Assembly (NCBI GenBank): GCA_902363335.1
Contig: CABIZV010000006.1
Span: forward strand, 124,001-188,000
Length of the DNA stretch: 64,000 nucleotides
Direction of reading: 5' to 3'
Source: Enterobacteriaceae bacterium
Lineage (GTDB): Bacteria > Pseudomonadota > Gammaproteobacteria > Enterobacterales > Enterobacteriaceae
Part shown: one piece after another, positions 1 through 8,677 of the stretch
Position numbering within the stretch: the stretch's first letter is position 1
Layout: each line of letters begins with the position of its first letter
The notes under the pieces: generated by a model
Seen by the model: only the letters and a program-made list of their open reading frames with translations
Database searches by the model: none
Told to the model about the DNA's origin: nothing
Made by a program: the position numbers and the translations under genes

Positions 1-8
1 AAATCGTA

Positions 9-752
9 ATGCACACCCACATCCTTTTTGAACACCCTTTAAATGAAAAAATGCGTACCTGGCTGCGTATTGAATTTCTGAATGGGCAATTGAATGCCAA
101 TTTACCCATCAGGGATCACGCCAGCGCACTGCATTTTTTTCGCAATCTAGGGGATTTACTGGATGTGTTCGAGCGCGGTGATATCCGCACTGAACTCCTC
201 AAAGAACTGGAACGTCAACAACGTAAACTTAATGCCTGGAGCGAGGTTGAAGGCGTTGATCTTGCTCGTATTGATGCATTGCGCAAGCAGCTAAAAAACA
301 GCAGCAGCATTCTGATGGCAGCGCCGCGTATTGGGCAATTTCTGCGTGAAGACCGGCTCATTGCGCTCGTCCGTCAGCGTCTGAGTATTCCCGGCGGCTG
401 CTGTAGCTTCGATTTACCGACCCTTCACGTCTGGTTGCATTCAAAACAGCATCAACGCGATGCGCTGGTGGAGTCATGGCTGGAAAGCTTACAGCCCCTC
501 AATCAGGCGCTTACGCTGATTCTGGATCTGGTTCGTAACTCCGCCCACTTCCGTAAACAAACCAGTCTGAATGGCTTTTATCAGGACAACGGCGATGATG
601 CGGATCTTCTCCGCTTGAAGCTGGATTTGGTATCACAGCTGTACCCGCAGATTTCAGGGCACAAGAGCCGCTTCGCCATTCGTTTTATGCCGCTGGATAG
701 CGAGAATGGCGTGGTACCTGAACGTCTGGATTTTGAACTGGCGTGCTGCTAA
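9..752 (+). CDS. zapD: Cell division protein ZapD (YacF)
   Basis: FtsZ-associated protein that bundles FtsZ filaments at the Z-ring in the cytoplasm. The 247-residue product has the usual family length and keeps the recognisable segments HILFEHPLNEKMRTWLRIEF at the N-terminus, IGQFLREDRLIALVRQRLS in the middle and RFMPLDSENG near the end. It is mainly helical with no signal peptide or membrane segment. The next gene, yacG, begins 9 bp after the stop, so the two are probably co-transcribed; in E. coli coaE lies upstream, which would be just outside this window. The start is only 8 bases from the window edge, so its ribosome site cannot be judged. Confidence 0.96.
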   Translation: MHTHILFEHPLNEKMRTWLRIEFLNGQLNANLPIRDHASALHFFRNLGDLLDVFERGDIRTELLKELERQQRKLNAWSEVEGVDLARIDALRKQLKNSSSILMAAPRIGQFLREDRLIALVRQRLSIPGGCCSFDLPTLHVWLHSKQHQRDALVESWLESLQPLNQALTLILDLVRNSAHFRKQTSLNGFYQDNGDDADLLRLKLDLVSQLYPQISGHKSRFAIRFMPLDSENGVVPERLDFELACC

Positions 753-761
753 GGAGAAATG

Positions 762-956
762 ATGTCTGACGTCATGACAGTAAACTGCCCAACCTGCAAT
801 AAACCCGTAATCTGGAACGAGCAAAGCCCATTTCGCCCGTTCTGCTCTAAGCGCTGCCAGCTTATCGATCTTGGTGAATGGGCGGCGGAAGAAAAACGCA
901 TCCCAAGCAGCAGCGATCTCTCCGACAGCGATGGCTGGAGTGAAGAGCAGCAGTAA
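762..956 (+). CDS. yacG: DNA gyrase inhibitor YacG, zinc-binding
   Basis: Small zinc-finger protein of 64 residues; the E. coli family member binds GyrB and inhibits gyrase. The four zinc-ligand cysteines are visible as CPTC near residues 8-11 and CSKRC near 27-31, followed by the conserved QLIDLGEWAAEEKRIP. Two ATG codons stand in tandem at 759 and 762. AAGGAG at 751-756 is only 2 nt from the first but 5 nt from the second, so the second is chosen. It follows zapD closely and is the last gene before a repeat cluster that separates it from convergent mutT. Confidence 0.94.
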   Translation: MSDVMTVNCPTCNKPVIWNEQSPFRPFCSKRCQLIDLGEWAAEEKRIPSSSDLSDSDGWSEEQQ

Positions 957-1002
957 CCTGGCGTGTCCGCTGGGGCGGCGCAAACGCGACTTCGCGCATA
1001 TT

Positions 1003-1186
1003 GCCGGATGGCGGCTTCGGCTTATCCGGCCTACAACGGTGCCGAATTGTAGATACTGTGGGTATTGAAACCTGTAGGCCTGATAAGCAACGCGCCATCA
1101 GGCATAACCGAGCATATTGCCGGATGGCGGCTCCGCCTTATCCGGCCTCACCATACGGTAGCCTGGCCGAGCGAAGCGACGCCGGG
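1003..1186. repeat. REP cluster (BIME) between yacG and mutT
   Basis: Three REP-like units alternate in orientation at about 1003-1034 (GCCGGATGGCGGC...TCCGGCCTAC), 1074-1103 (opposite strand) and 1119-1149. A fourth unit of a different family, with a GTAGCCTGGCCGAGCGAAGCG core, lies at 1157-1186. Such clusters usually sit in untranslated gaps of convergent or finished operons, as here between the convergent yacG and mutT. The gap of about 240 bases contains no credible gene; short reading frames across it are repeat translations. Confidence 0.9.
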
Positions 1187-1199
1187 AACGGCGCCAATC

Positions 1200-1589
1200 T
1201 CACCCCAGAATAAGTTTTTCAACCACCGGTGCATTCGCCGGTGGAAACTCCTCGGCAACTAACTCCCGTTGCGCAACCCAGCGCCCCGGTTGTCCCTCTT
1301 TACCCCATGGCTCCCCTTCCCAGCCGTCAACTAACCAGAACCAAAGCGTAATCTGCCGATCCGGAAATTGATACTCCAGTTTATCGAACGGCTGCAGCGA
1401 AGTGACCGTAATCCCGACTTCTTCTTGCAGCTCGCGGATCACCGCCTGTTCAGGCGACTCGCCCGCTTCAATTTTACCGCCAGGGAATTCCCACTTATGC
1501 GCCATATGCGCATCGGCAGCACGCTGGGTGATATAGATTTCGCCCTGTTTGTTACGAATGATGCCAACGGATATTTGCAGTATTTTCAT
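1200..1589 (-). CDS. mutT: 8-oxo-dGTP diphosphatase MutT
   Basis: Nudix hydrolase that removes 8-oxo-dGTP from the nucleotide pool and so prevents A:T to C:G transversions. The 129-residue protein has the family length. The complete Nudix box is visible as GGKIEAGESPEQ followed by REL-QEEVGI (pattern GX5EX7REUXEEXGU), around residues 37-59, and WFWLVDGWEGEPWGKEGQPG is also conserved. It lies downstream of secA in the same direction. A hairpin with a T-run between secA and mutT suggests that only part of the secM-secA transcription reads through. Confidence 0.97.
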   Translation of the reverse strand: MKILQISVGIIRNKQGEIYITQRAADAHMAHKWEFPGGKIEAGESPEQAVIRELQEEVGITVTSLQPFDKLEYQFPDRQITLWFWLVDGWEGEPWGKEGQPGRWVAQRELVAEEFPPANAPVVEKLILG

Positions 1590-1603
1590 AGTGTTTTACC
1601 CAT

Positions 1604-1631
1604 AAAAAAGGCGCAGTTCTCTGCGCCTTTT
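1604..1631 (-). terminator. Hairpin terminator between secA and mutT
   Basis: Read on the minus strand: AAAAGGCGCAG, loop AGAA, CTGCGCC, then a run of T. The stem spans 1610-1627 and the T-run is 1604-1609. It begins about 17 bases after the secA stop. Because mutT follows with no other obvious promoter, this is probably a partial terminator lowering mutT expression relative to secA (inference). Confidence 0.85.
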
Positions 1632-1647
1632 GATTTCTTATTTGCCC

Positions 1648-4353
1648 TTAGCTCAGACGGCCATGGCACTGTTTGTATTTTTTACCAGAACCACATGGGC
1701 ACGGATCGTTACGCCCCACTTTGCGTTCACCGGTTTGTTCTGCCAGATCCTGCGCAACAAGTTCGTCGTCGCTCTGATGGCTTAACTGCTGCATCTGCGC
1801 CAGACGTTCGGCTTCTTCACGACGCTGCTGTTCCATTTCTTCAACTTCTTCTGGCATACGTACCTGAACTTTGCTCAGCGTACTGATCACTTCATACTTC
1901 AGTGATTCCAGCATAGAAGCGAACATAGCGAAAGATTCACGCTTGTACTCCTGCTTTGGATCTTTCTGCGCATAACCACGCAGGTGGATACCCTGACGCA
2001 GGTAGTCCATCGCAGCCAGGTGCTCTTTCCACAGGGAGTCGAGGGTCTGCAGCATCACGCCTTTTTCAAAGTGGCGCATCATTTCGGTGCCCACCACTTC
2101 TTCTTTACGCTTATACACTTCGACGGCGTTTTCCAGGATACGCTCACGCAGCGTCTCTTCGTGCAGCTCAGGCTCTTTATCCAGCCACTCGGAGATTGGC
2201 AACTCCAGGTCGAAGTCGTTTTTCAGGCGTTCTTGCAAGCCTGGAATATCCCACATTTCTTCCAGTGACTGAGGAGGAATATGCGCGTCAATGGTCGCTT
2301 TAAAGACATCCTCGCGGATGCTGTTGATGGTTTCGCTAACGTCGGACACATCGAGCAGTTCGTTACGCTGGCTGTAAATCGCGCGACGCTGGTCGTTTGC
2401 CACATCATCGTATTCCAGAAGCTGCTTACGGATATCAAAGTTGCGGCTTTCCACTTTACGCTGAGCGTTGGCAATCGCTTTAGTGACCCACGGGTGCTCA
2501 ATGGCTTCACCTGGCTTCATACCCAGTTTACGCATCATGCCAGACACACGGTCAGAGGCAAAAATACGCATCAGCGCATCTTCCATAGACAGATAGAAAC
2601 GGGAAGAACCCGCATCACCCTGACGACCGGAACGACCGCGCAGCTGGTTATCGATACGGCGAGATTCGTGACGCTCGGTACCAATGATGTGTAAACCACC
2701 GGCAGCTAGAACCGCATCGTGGCGAACCTGCCAGTCAGCTTTGATCTTCTCAATTTGCTCAGGCGTTGGATCTTCAAGCGCGGCAACTTCAGCCTGCCAG
2801 CTACCACCAAGCATAATATCGGTACCACGACCGGCCATGTTGGTGGCGATGGTCACAGCGGCCGGGTAGCCCGCTTGCGCAACAATGTCAGCTTCGCTGG
2901 AGTGGAACTTGGCGTTCAGGACGTTGTGCTTAATCCCGGCTTTCACCAGCTCGTTAGAAACGACTTCAGATTTCTCGATAGAAATCGTACCGACCAGCAC
3001 CGGCTGACCCTTCGCGGTACGCTCACGGATATCTTCGATGATGGCCTGAATTTTTTCCGCTTCGGTCATATAGACCAGATCCGGCATATCTTTACGGATC
3101 ATTGGGCGGTTGGTTGGCACAACCACGGTATCGAGTTTGTAGATGGAGCTGAATTCGAACGCTTCGGTATCTGCCGTACCGGTCATACCGGCCAGTTTCT
3201 CGTACAGACGGAAGTAGTTCTGGAAGGTGATGGATGCCAGCGTCTGGTTTTCGTTCTGAATTTCCACGCCTTCTTTCGCTTCGACGGCCTGGTGCAGACC
3301 ATCAGACCAACGACGCCCCTGCATGGTACGACCGGTGTGCTCATCGACGATAATGACCTCACCGTCTTTGACGATGTAGTCCACATCACGGGTAAACAGC
3401 ACGTGGGCACGCAGCGCGGCGGTCACGTGGTGCATCATCATGATGTTAGATGGCGAGTACAGCGACTCCCCTTCTTCCATGATGCCTTCTTTAACCAGCA
3501 GCTCTTCAATCAGTACCAGACCACGTTCGGTCAGGTTTACCTGGCGCGCTTTTTCGTCCACGGAGAAGTGGCCTTCGCCCTGGAACGTGTCGGAGTCTTC
3601 CTTCTCCTGGCGCACCAGGTGAGGAATGATTTTGTTCATTTTCTTATACATTTCCGAGCTGTCTTCAGCCGGGCCGGAAATGATAAGTGGCGTACGCGCT
3701 TCATCGATCAAGATGGAGTCAACTTCATCCACCAGCGCATAGTGCAGTTTTCGCTGTACGCGTTCTTCAGGGCTGAACGCCATGTTGTCACGCAGGTAGT
3801 CAAAACCGTATTCGTTGTTGGTGCCGTAGGTAATATCAGCGTTATAAGCTTCACGCTTGGCGGGAGCTGGCAGGCCAGACATGTTGATACCGACGCTCAT
3901 GCCGAGGAACTCGAAAAGCGGGCGGTTGTTTTCGGCGTCACGCTGCGCCAGATAGTCGTTGACGGTCACCACGTGCACGCCCTTGCCAGACAGCGCATTC
4001 AGGTAGGCCGGCAGCGTCGCGGTCAGAGTTTTACCCTCACCGGTACGCATTTCCGCGATGCAGCGATCGTTCAGCACCATACCGCCCAGCAGCTGGACGT
4101 CGAAGTGACGCATACCGAACACGCGCTTACTGGCTTCACGCACCACAGCAAAAGCTTCAGGGATCAAGCTCTCAACGCTTTCCCCTTTTGCGATGCGCGC
4201 GCGGAATTCGTTGGTTTTCGCTTTCAGCTCATCGTCGGAGAGTTTTTCCATCTCCGGTTCCATGGCGTTGATAACGGCAACGGCTTTGCGCATACGGCGC
4301 AGGGTACGGTCATTACGACTGCCAAAAACTTTGGTCAATAATTTGATTAACAT
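1648..4353 (-). CDS. secA: Preprotein translocase ATPase SecA
   Basis: Motor ATPase that drives unfolded preproteins through SecYEG at the inner membrane. The 901-residue protein is full length. Seen: Walker A in MRTGEGKTLTATLPA near residue 103, Walker B in DEVDSILIDEARTPL near 209, helicase motif GRGTDIMLGG near 510, GRSGRQGD, and the C-terminal zinc/SecB-binding motif CPCGSGKKYKQCH with Cys885, Cys887, Cys896 and His897. The upstream neighbour is secM, whose translational arrest is known in E. coli to expose the secA ribosome site when export is slow; the 63-bp spacing here fits that arrangement. Confidence 0.99.
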   Translation of the reverse strand: MLIKLLTKVFGSRNDRTLRRMRKAVAVINAMEPEMEKLSDDELKAKTNEFRARIAKGESVESLIPEAFAVVREASKRVFGMRHFDVQLLGGMVLNDRCIAEMRTGEGKTLTATLPAYLNALSGKGVHVVTVNDYLAQRDAENNRPLFEFLGMSVGINMSGLPAPAKREAYNADITYGTNNEYGFDYLRDNMAFSPEERVQRKLHYALVDEVDSILIDEARTPLIISGPAEDSSEMYKKMNKIIPHLVRQEKEDSDTFQGEGHFSVDEKARQVNLTERGLVLIEELLVKEGIMEEGESLYSPSNIMMMHHVTAALRAHVLFTRDVDYIVKDGEVIIVDEHTGRTMQGRRWSDGLHQAVEAKEGVEIQNENQTLASITFQNYFRLYEKLAGMTGTADTEAFEFSSIYKLDTVVVPTNRPMIRKDMPDLVYMTEAEKIQAIIEDIRERTAKGQPVLVGTISIEKSEVVSNELVKAGIKHNVLNAKFHSSEADIVAQAGYPAAVTIATNMAGRGTDIMLGGSWQAEVAALEDPTPEQIEKIKADWQVRHDAVLAAGGLHIIGTERHESRRIDNQLRGRSGRQGDAGSSRFYLSMEDALMRIFASDRVSGMMRKLGMKPGEAIEHPWVTKAIANAQRKVESRNFDIRKQLLEYDDVANDQRRAIYSQRNELLDVSDVSETINSIREDVFKATIDAHIPPQSLEEMWDIPGLQERLKNDFDLELPISEWLDKEPELHEETLRERILENAVEVYKRKEEVVGTEMMRHFEKGVMLQTLDSLWKEHLAAMDYLRQGIHLRGYAQKDPKQEYKRESFAMFASMLESLKYEVISTLSKVQVRMPEEVEEMEQQRREEAERLAQMQQLSHQSDDELVAQDLAEQTGERKVGRNDPCPCGSGKKYKQCHGRLS

Positions 4354-4416
4354 AATAAAATCTCAAACGCCCCGACATTTCGGAGTCAGAAAAATAAAAG
4401 AATAAAACGGTTATTT

Positions 4417-4920
4417 TCAGACGAGGCGTTGCGGTCCAGCGCGGATCCCTTGCACCTGACTTACCCAGGCGGGGATGCTAAAAGCAGAAGGGGATGAAAC
4501 AGGTAAAACCGCAGGCTGCGTCAGAATAACCGGCGGCTGGCTTTCTACGTTCAGTAACGCATTCAGCGAATCAAGTAGCGCCAGATGCTGCGCCTGCAAC
4601 GGTGAAGTGCTTTCCGCAACCGGCAGCGTCGTCGGCACCATGGCAAAAGATAGATGGCGGATAACCGTGCGAATGGCATGCTGGTGCCAGTAATCGACGT
4701 TAAAGGAAGGACGACGGTTATTTTCCAGACGTGCGAGCTGAGTAAAATCTATTTTTTGCGACGGGCTATGATTGCTGGTCGTCGCGCGAGCAGGAGGAGA
4801 GGGCTCGGTATTATTCGCAAGTGCAGGCAAGCCAAATCCAGCAGCAACCATCCCCAAAAGGAGATGCGGCCAGAAGTAGCGTCTACCAAACTGTCGCCAG
4901 CGCGTCAGCATTCCACTCAC
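4417..4920 (-). CDS. secM: Secretion monitor SecM, shortened variant
   Basis: Exported regulatory peptide whose ribosome stalling raises secA translation when Sec export is limiting. The GTG at 4920 is preferred: a GGTGGA ribosome site lies 7 nt upstream and the product then begins VSGMLTRWRQFG as in E. coli, giving 167 residues. A signal peptide is present (RYFWPHLLLGMVAAGFGLPALA). The arrest motif is kept near the C-terminus as FxxxxWVxxxxGIRAGP (Phe147, Trp152, Val153, Gly158-Pro163); E. coli has Ile after the Trp. The segment just before it, EGTPSEKGYRIDYAHF in E. coli, is replaced by a proline-rich stretch. QRLV follows the arrest proline. Confidence 0.93.
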   Translation of the reverse strand: MSGMLTRWRQFGRRYFWPHLLLGMVAAGFGLPALANNTEPSPPARATTSNHSPSQKIDFTQLARLENNRRPSFNVDYWHQHAIRTVIRHLSFAMVPTTLPVAESTSPLQAQHLALLDSLNALLNVESQPPVILTQPAVLPVSSPSAFSIPAWVSQVQGIRAGPQRLV

Positions 4921-5104
4921 GTAATGTTCCACCTTCAATTTGCTGTCATTATTTTATTTTTGCGCTCAGATATTACCATTAATGTGCCACTACATCAGCA
5001 GGAATGACGAATTCATCGGTGAAAAATGGTTAAGAAAGCAGCGGTTGCACAGATGGGTTGCCTTTATAAAAGACAAATGACCGAAATGGGGATTTACAGG
5101 AACA

Positions 5105-5157
5105 AAAAGAAAAAACGACTGGTTCCCTGACCGGAGAGAGTGCCAGGTTGCCAGTCG
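5105..5157 (-). terminator. Rho-independent terminator after lpxC
   Basis: On the minus strand CGACTGG (5151-5157) pairs with CCAGTCG (5116-5122) across an inner region that can itself fold, followed directly by TTTTTT. It starts about 20 bases after the lpxC stop. It would end the long division/wall cluster transcript and separate it from secM. Confidence 0.85.
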
Positions 5158-5177
5158 AATTTACGCGATGGTCGGGC

Positions 5178-6095
5178 TTATGCCAGAACCATTGTCGGTG
5201 CTTTGAACGCCAGTGGCAGTTCTGCGTCGTCTTCGAAGGTCACATATTCCCAGGCTTCCTGTTTTGCGAGGACTGCCTGAAGAAGTTTGTTATTCAGCGC
5301 ATGACCGGATTTAAACGCGGTAAATGCACCAATAATGTTGTGACCACACATGAACAAGTCACCGATAGCATCCAGCATTTTGTGACGAACGAATTCATCT
5401 TCAAAACGCAGGCCGTCTTCGTTCAATACGCGATAATCGTCAACAACGATGGCACAATCGAAGCTGCCGCCCAGGCACAGGCCGCGGGACTGCAGATATT
5501 CGATATCACGCATAAAGCCGAAGGTACGTGCACGGCTGATCTGGCGCATAAAGGCGTCTGCGGAGAAGTTCATCGCATAACGCTGGGTGCTGGCATCAAT
5601 CGCCGGATGGTTAAAGTCGATGGTAAAGTCCAACGAAAAACCATTGTACGGTTTGAATTCAGCCCATTTATCGCCATCTTCAACACGAACGGTGTCTTTG
5701 ATACGAAGGAATTTCTTCGCGCAGTTCAGCTCATCAATGCCAGCGTCCATCAGCAGATAAACGAATGGCGCAGCACTCCCGTCCATAATCGGGATTTCCG
5801 GTGCATCGACTTCAATAACGATATTGTCGATACCCAGACCCGCCAGAGCGGCGTTGAGGTGCTCTACGGTAGAGATCCGCACGTCATGCTCGTTGACAAG
5901 GCAAGTACAGAGCATTGTATCACGCACAGATTTGGCATCAGCCGGAAAATCTACCGGTGGATTCAAGTCGGTGCGACGATAGATGACCCCGGTATTTGCC
6001 GGCGCAGGGCGTAGCGTCAGTGTGACCTTTTTGCCGGTGTGTAAACCGACGCCAGTCGCCTGAACGATACGTTTAAGTGTCCTTTGTTTGATCAT
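5178..6095 (-). CDS. lpxC: UDP-3-O-acyl-GlcNAc deacetylase LpxC
   Basis: Zinc enzyme for the committed step of lipid A synthesis in the cytoplasm. The 305-residue protein is full length. Zinc ligand His79 is seen in STVEHLNAALAG, and the second site lies in HKMLDAIGDLFMCGH (His238, Asp242 by E. coli numbering). The C-terminal LAFKAPTMVLA resembles the tail recognised by FtsH in E. coli, so proteolytic control of LpxC level is likely (established for E. coli, inferred here). It follows ftsZ at 100 bp with its own promoter-like sequence in the gap, and a strong terminator ends it. Confidence 0.98.
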   Translation of the reverse strand: MIKQRTLKRIVQATGVGLHTGKKVTLTLRPAPANTGVIYRRTDLNPPVDFPADAKSVRDTMLCTCLVNEHDVRISTVEHLNAALAGLGIDNIVIEVDAPEIPIMDGSAAPFVYLLMDAGIDELNCAKKFLRIKDTVRVEDGDKWAEFKPYNGFSLDFTIDFNHPAIDASTQRYAMNFSADAFMRQISRARTFGFMRDIEYLQSRGLCLGGSFDCAIVVDDYRVLNEDGLRFEDEFVRHKMLDAIGDLFMCGHNIIGAFTAFKSGHALNNKLLQAVLAKQEAWEYVTFEDDAELPLAFKAPTMVLA

Positions 6096-6133
6096 CGTAT
6101 AATCTCGCCAAATTAACTATCCAACCGAAGTGT

Positions 6134-6139
6134 ACTATA
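6134..6139 (-). promoter_or_regulatory. lpxC promoter -10 element
   Basis: TATAGT on the minus strand, 39 bases before the lpxC ATG, in the 100-bp ftsZ-lpxC gap. The preceding sequence (GTGCTAAACTGGCCC) closely follows what I recall of the E. coli lpxC leader. The matching -35 hexamer is weak (GTGCTA at 17-bp spacing), so the start site is uncertain. Confidence 0.5.
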
Positions 6140-6195
6140 CATTCGGTGGGCCAGTTTAGCACAAAGAGCGCAGATTCCCAAATTCCAGCTAATTC

Positions 6196-7350
6196 TTAAT
6201 CAGCTTGCTTGCGCAGGAACGCAGGGATATCCAGGTAATCCGGTTCTTTAGCGGTCTGCGGCGTATTGTCGTTAACCACTTTCGCTGCCGGTTTCTGTTC
6301 TTGCGTCAGCGGTGCCATACCGTGTTGCTGATAACGATCCAGCACCGGTTGCTGCGTCTGCTGCTTGTTGGTGACCAGGGTAATCTCCGGACGTTTGTCC
6401 ATACCAATACCGGTCGCCACGACGGTAACGCGCAGTTCGTCGTTCATATCCGGGTCAAGAGAAGTACCGATAACCACGGTCGCGTTATCCGATGCAAACG
6501 CACGGATGGTGTTACCCACGGTTTCGAACTCATCCAGACGCAGGTCGAAGCCAGCGGTGATGTTGACCAGAACGCCACGCGCGCCGGACAGGTCGATATC
6601 TTCCAGCAGTGGAGAAGAGATAGCCATCTCAGCCGCTTCTTCTGCGCGATCTTCACCGCTCGCAATGCCAGAACCCATCATCGCATAGCCCATTTCGGAC
6701 ATCACGGTACGCACGTCGGCAAAGTCGACGTTCATCAGGCCCGGACGGGTAATCAGCTCAGCGATACCCTGCACCGCGCCTTTCAGCACGTCGTTTGCCG
6801 CGCCGAACGCGTCAAGCAGGGAGATCCCACGACCCAGCACTTTCAGCAGCTTGTCGTTAGGAATGGTGATCAGTGAATCCACGTGCTTGGACAGCTCGGT
6901 GATACCCTGCTCCGCGAACGCCATACGCTTCTTGCCTTCAAAGTTGAAAGGCTTGGTCACGACAGCAACGGTCAGAATACCTAAATCTTTGGCTACTTCA
7001 GCAACCACTGGCGCCGCACCCGTACCGGTACCGCCGCCCATGCCTGCTGCGATGAAGACCATGTCTGCACCTTCTAACGCCGCGCGCAGTGCATCGCGGT
7101 CTTCGTCAGCCGCATTACGACCGACTTCCGGGTTAGCCCCTGCGCCCAGACCTTTGGTAATACCGTTACCAATCTGGATAGTCTGGCCAACCGCCGTTTT
7201 ACGCAGTGCCTGCGCATCGGTGTTGACTGCAAAAAACTCAACACCTTCGATGCGCTCGCGCACCATGTGTTCAACAGCGTTACCGCCGCCGCCACCGACG
7301 CCGATGACTTTAATCACCGCGTCGTTGGTCAGTTCCATAGGTTCAAACAT
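6196..7350 (-). CDS. ftsZ: Cell division GTPase FtsZ
   Basis: Tubulin-like GTPase that forms the Z-ring at midcell. The 384-residue product matches the E. coli length closely. Seen: the GTP-binding loop GVGGGGGNAVEHM near residues 17-29, the tubulin signature GGGTGTG at residues 105-111, NVDFADVRTVM near 207, the variable linker (TQQPVLDRYQQHG onward), and the conserved C-terminal tail DYLDIPAFLRKQAD at 371-384, which docks FtsA, ZipA and MinC. It follows ftsA with a 62-bp gap. Confidence 0.99.
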   Translation of the reverse strand: MFEPMELTNDAVIKVIGVGGGGGNAVEHMVRERIEGVEFFAVNTDAQALRKTAVGQTIQIGNGITKGLGAGANPEVGRNAADEDRDALRAALEGADMVFIAAGMGGGTGTGAAPVVAEVAKDLGILTVAVVTKPFNFEGKKRMAFAEQGITELSKHVDSLITIPNDKLLKVLGRGISLLDAFGAANDVLKGAVQGIAELITRPGLMNVDFADVRTVMSEMGYAMMGSGIASGEDRAEEAAEMAISSPLLEDIDLSGARGVLVNITAGFDLRLDEFETVGNTIRAFASDNATVVIGTSLDPDMNDELRVTVVATGIGMDKRPEITLVTNKQQTQQPVLDRYQQHGMAPLTQEQKPAAKVVNDNTPQTAKEPDYLDIPAFLRKQAD

Positions 7351-7412
7351 AGTTTCTCTCCGTTTTGTGCCTGTCGCCTGAGACCGTTAACTGTCATCGG
7401 TCTCTTTAAAAT

Positions 7413-8675
7413 TTAAAACTCTTTTCGTAACCAGCTATTCAATCGTTTGATCCATGATCCGACCGATGCGGTTACGCGCTTTTCTACTTCTGCTTCACCA
7501 CTTAAATGGGACTCTTTCCCGTAGTGCAGCAGGCCCACGGCCGTTGAATAATACGGCTCCTGAGCATAGTCCGTCAGACCGGTGATGTTCAGCGGCGCGC
7601 CAATACGAACCTGCGTATGGAACACGCGCTGTGCGCAGGCAGCTAATCCTTCAATCTGCGCCGCACCGCCGGTCAACACAATCCCCGCCGCCAGGTGGTG
7701 TTTTACCCCTTGCTGACGAAGCTGCTCTTGTAACTGTAAAATCTCTTCGTTGACGAGGTTCAAAAGCTCGGTGTAACGCGGCTCAATGACCTCTGCCAAT
7801 GTCTGACGCTGCAGGCTGCGCGGTGGACGTCCACCTACGCTCGGCACTTCAACGCTCTCATCTTTGCCCACAATGGAGCCTAAGGCGCAGCCGTGGCGCA
7901 CCTTGATAGCCTCGGCATCGCTCGGTGGCGTACCGAAGGCGTAAGCGATATCGCTCGTCACCACGTTCCCGGCATACGGGATAACCTTAGTGTGGCGCAG
8001 CGCGCCGCCGGTATAGACAGCGATATCCATTGTACCGCCACCGATATCAACCACACAGACACCCAGCTCACGTTCATCTTCCGTCAACACGGAATAACTG
8101 GACGCCAGGCCTGCGAAAATCAGCTGATCCACCTTCATACCACAACGTTCAACCGCTTTGACAATGTTTTTTGCCATATCGTTGTGGCAGGTGATCAAAT
8201 GTACCTTGGCCTGCATACGCACACCGGACAAGCCGACCGGATTTTTGATCCCTTCCTGGTAATCAATCGCGTATTCCTGCGGGATAACGTGCAAAACACG
8301 GTGCTCATCACGGACTCGAACAGATTTCGCCGTATGCACCACGTTTTCGACATCTTCCAGCGTGACCTCTTCTTCAGAGATTGGCACCATCCCAATCTCA
8401 TTTTGACAGCTAATGTGCTTACCGGAAAGCGCCAGATACACAGAAGAGATCTGGCAATCCGCCATCAGCTCGGCCTGATCGATAGCGCGCTGTACGCATT
8501 TCACTACCGACTCAAGGTCGTTCACTCCGCCTTTATCCATACCTCGGGATGGGCAACTGCCAACCCCAATGATATTAATCACTCCGTCGGGCAGAACTTC
8601 CCCTACTAAAGCGGCCACCTTGGCGGTGCCGATCTCCAGTCCAACTACCAGTTTTCTGTCCGTCGCCTTGATCAT
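7413..8675 (-). CDS. ftsA: Cell division protein FtsA
   Basis: Actin-like ATPase that tethers FtsZ to the inner membrane and recruits later division proteins. At 420 residues it has the usual length. Visible are the phosphate-1 loop VVGLEIGTAKVAALVG near residue 10, phosphate-2 VCVVDIGGGTMDIAVY near 203, the adenosine motif AGIVLTGGAAQIEGL near 330, and the C-terminal amphipathic membrane-targeting helix GSWIKRLNSWLRKEF. The start lies 2 bp after the ftsQ stop, so translation is tightly linked. Confidence 0.98.
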   Translation of the reverse strand: MIKATDRKLVVGLEIGTAKVAALVGEVLPDGVINIIGVGSCPSRGMDKGGVNDLESVVKCVQRAIDQAELMADCQISSVYLALSGKHISCQNEIGMVPISEEEVTLEDVENVVHTAKSVRVRDEHRVLHVIPQEYAIDYQEGIKNPVGLSGVRMQAKVHLITCHNDMAKNIVKAVERCGMKVDQLIFAGLASSYSVLTEDERELGVCVVDIGGGTMDIAVYTGGALRHTKVIPYAGNVVTSDIAYAFGTPPSDAEAIKVRHGCALGSIVGKDESVEVPSVGGRPPRSLQRQTLAEVIEPRYTELLNLVNEEILQLQEQLRQQGVKHHLAAGIVLTGGAAQIEGLAACAQRVFHTQVRIGAPLNITGLTDYAQEPYYSTAVGLLHYGKESHLSGEAEVEKRVTASVGSWIKRLNSWLRKEF

Positions 8676-8677
8676 TG

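Noticed and set aside
2719..4341. 540-codon plus-strand open frame opposite secA
   Set aside because: It is a shadow of secA: its His/Phe/Val-rich translation follows from complementary codons of a highly expressed gene, has no ribosome site and no recognisable domain.
5148..6014. 288-codon plus-strand frame opposite lpxC
   Set aside because: Antisense shadow of lpxC with no start signal or family resemblance.
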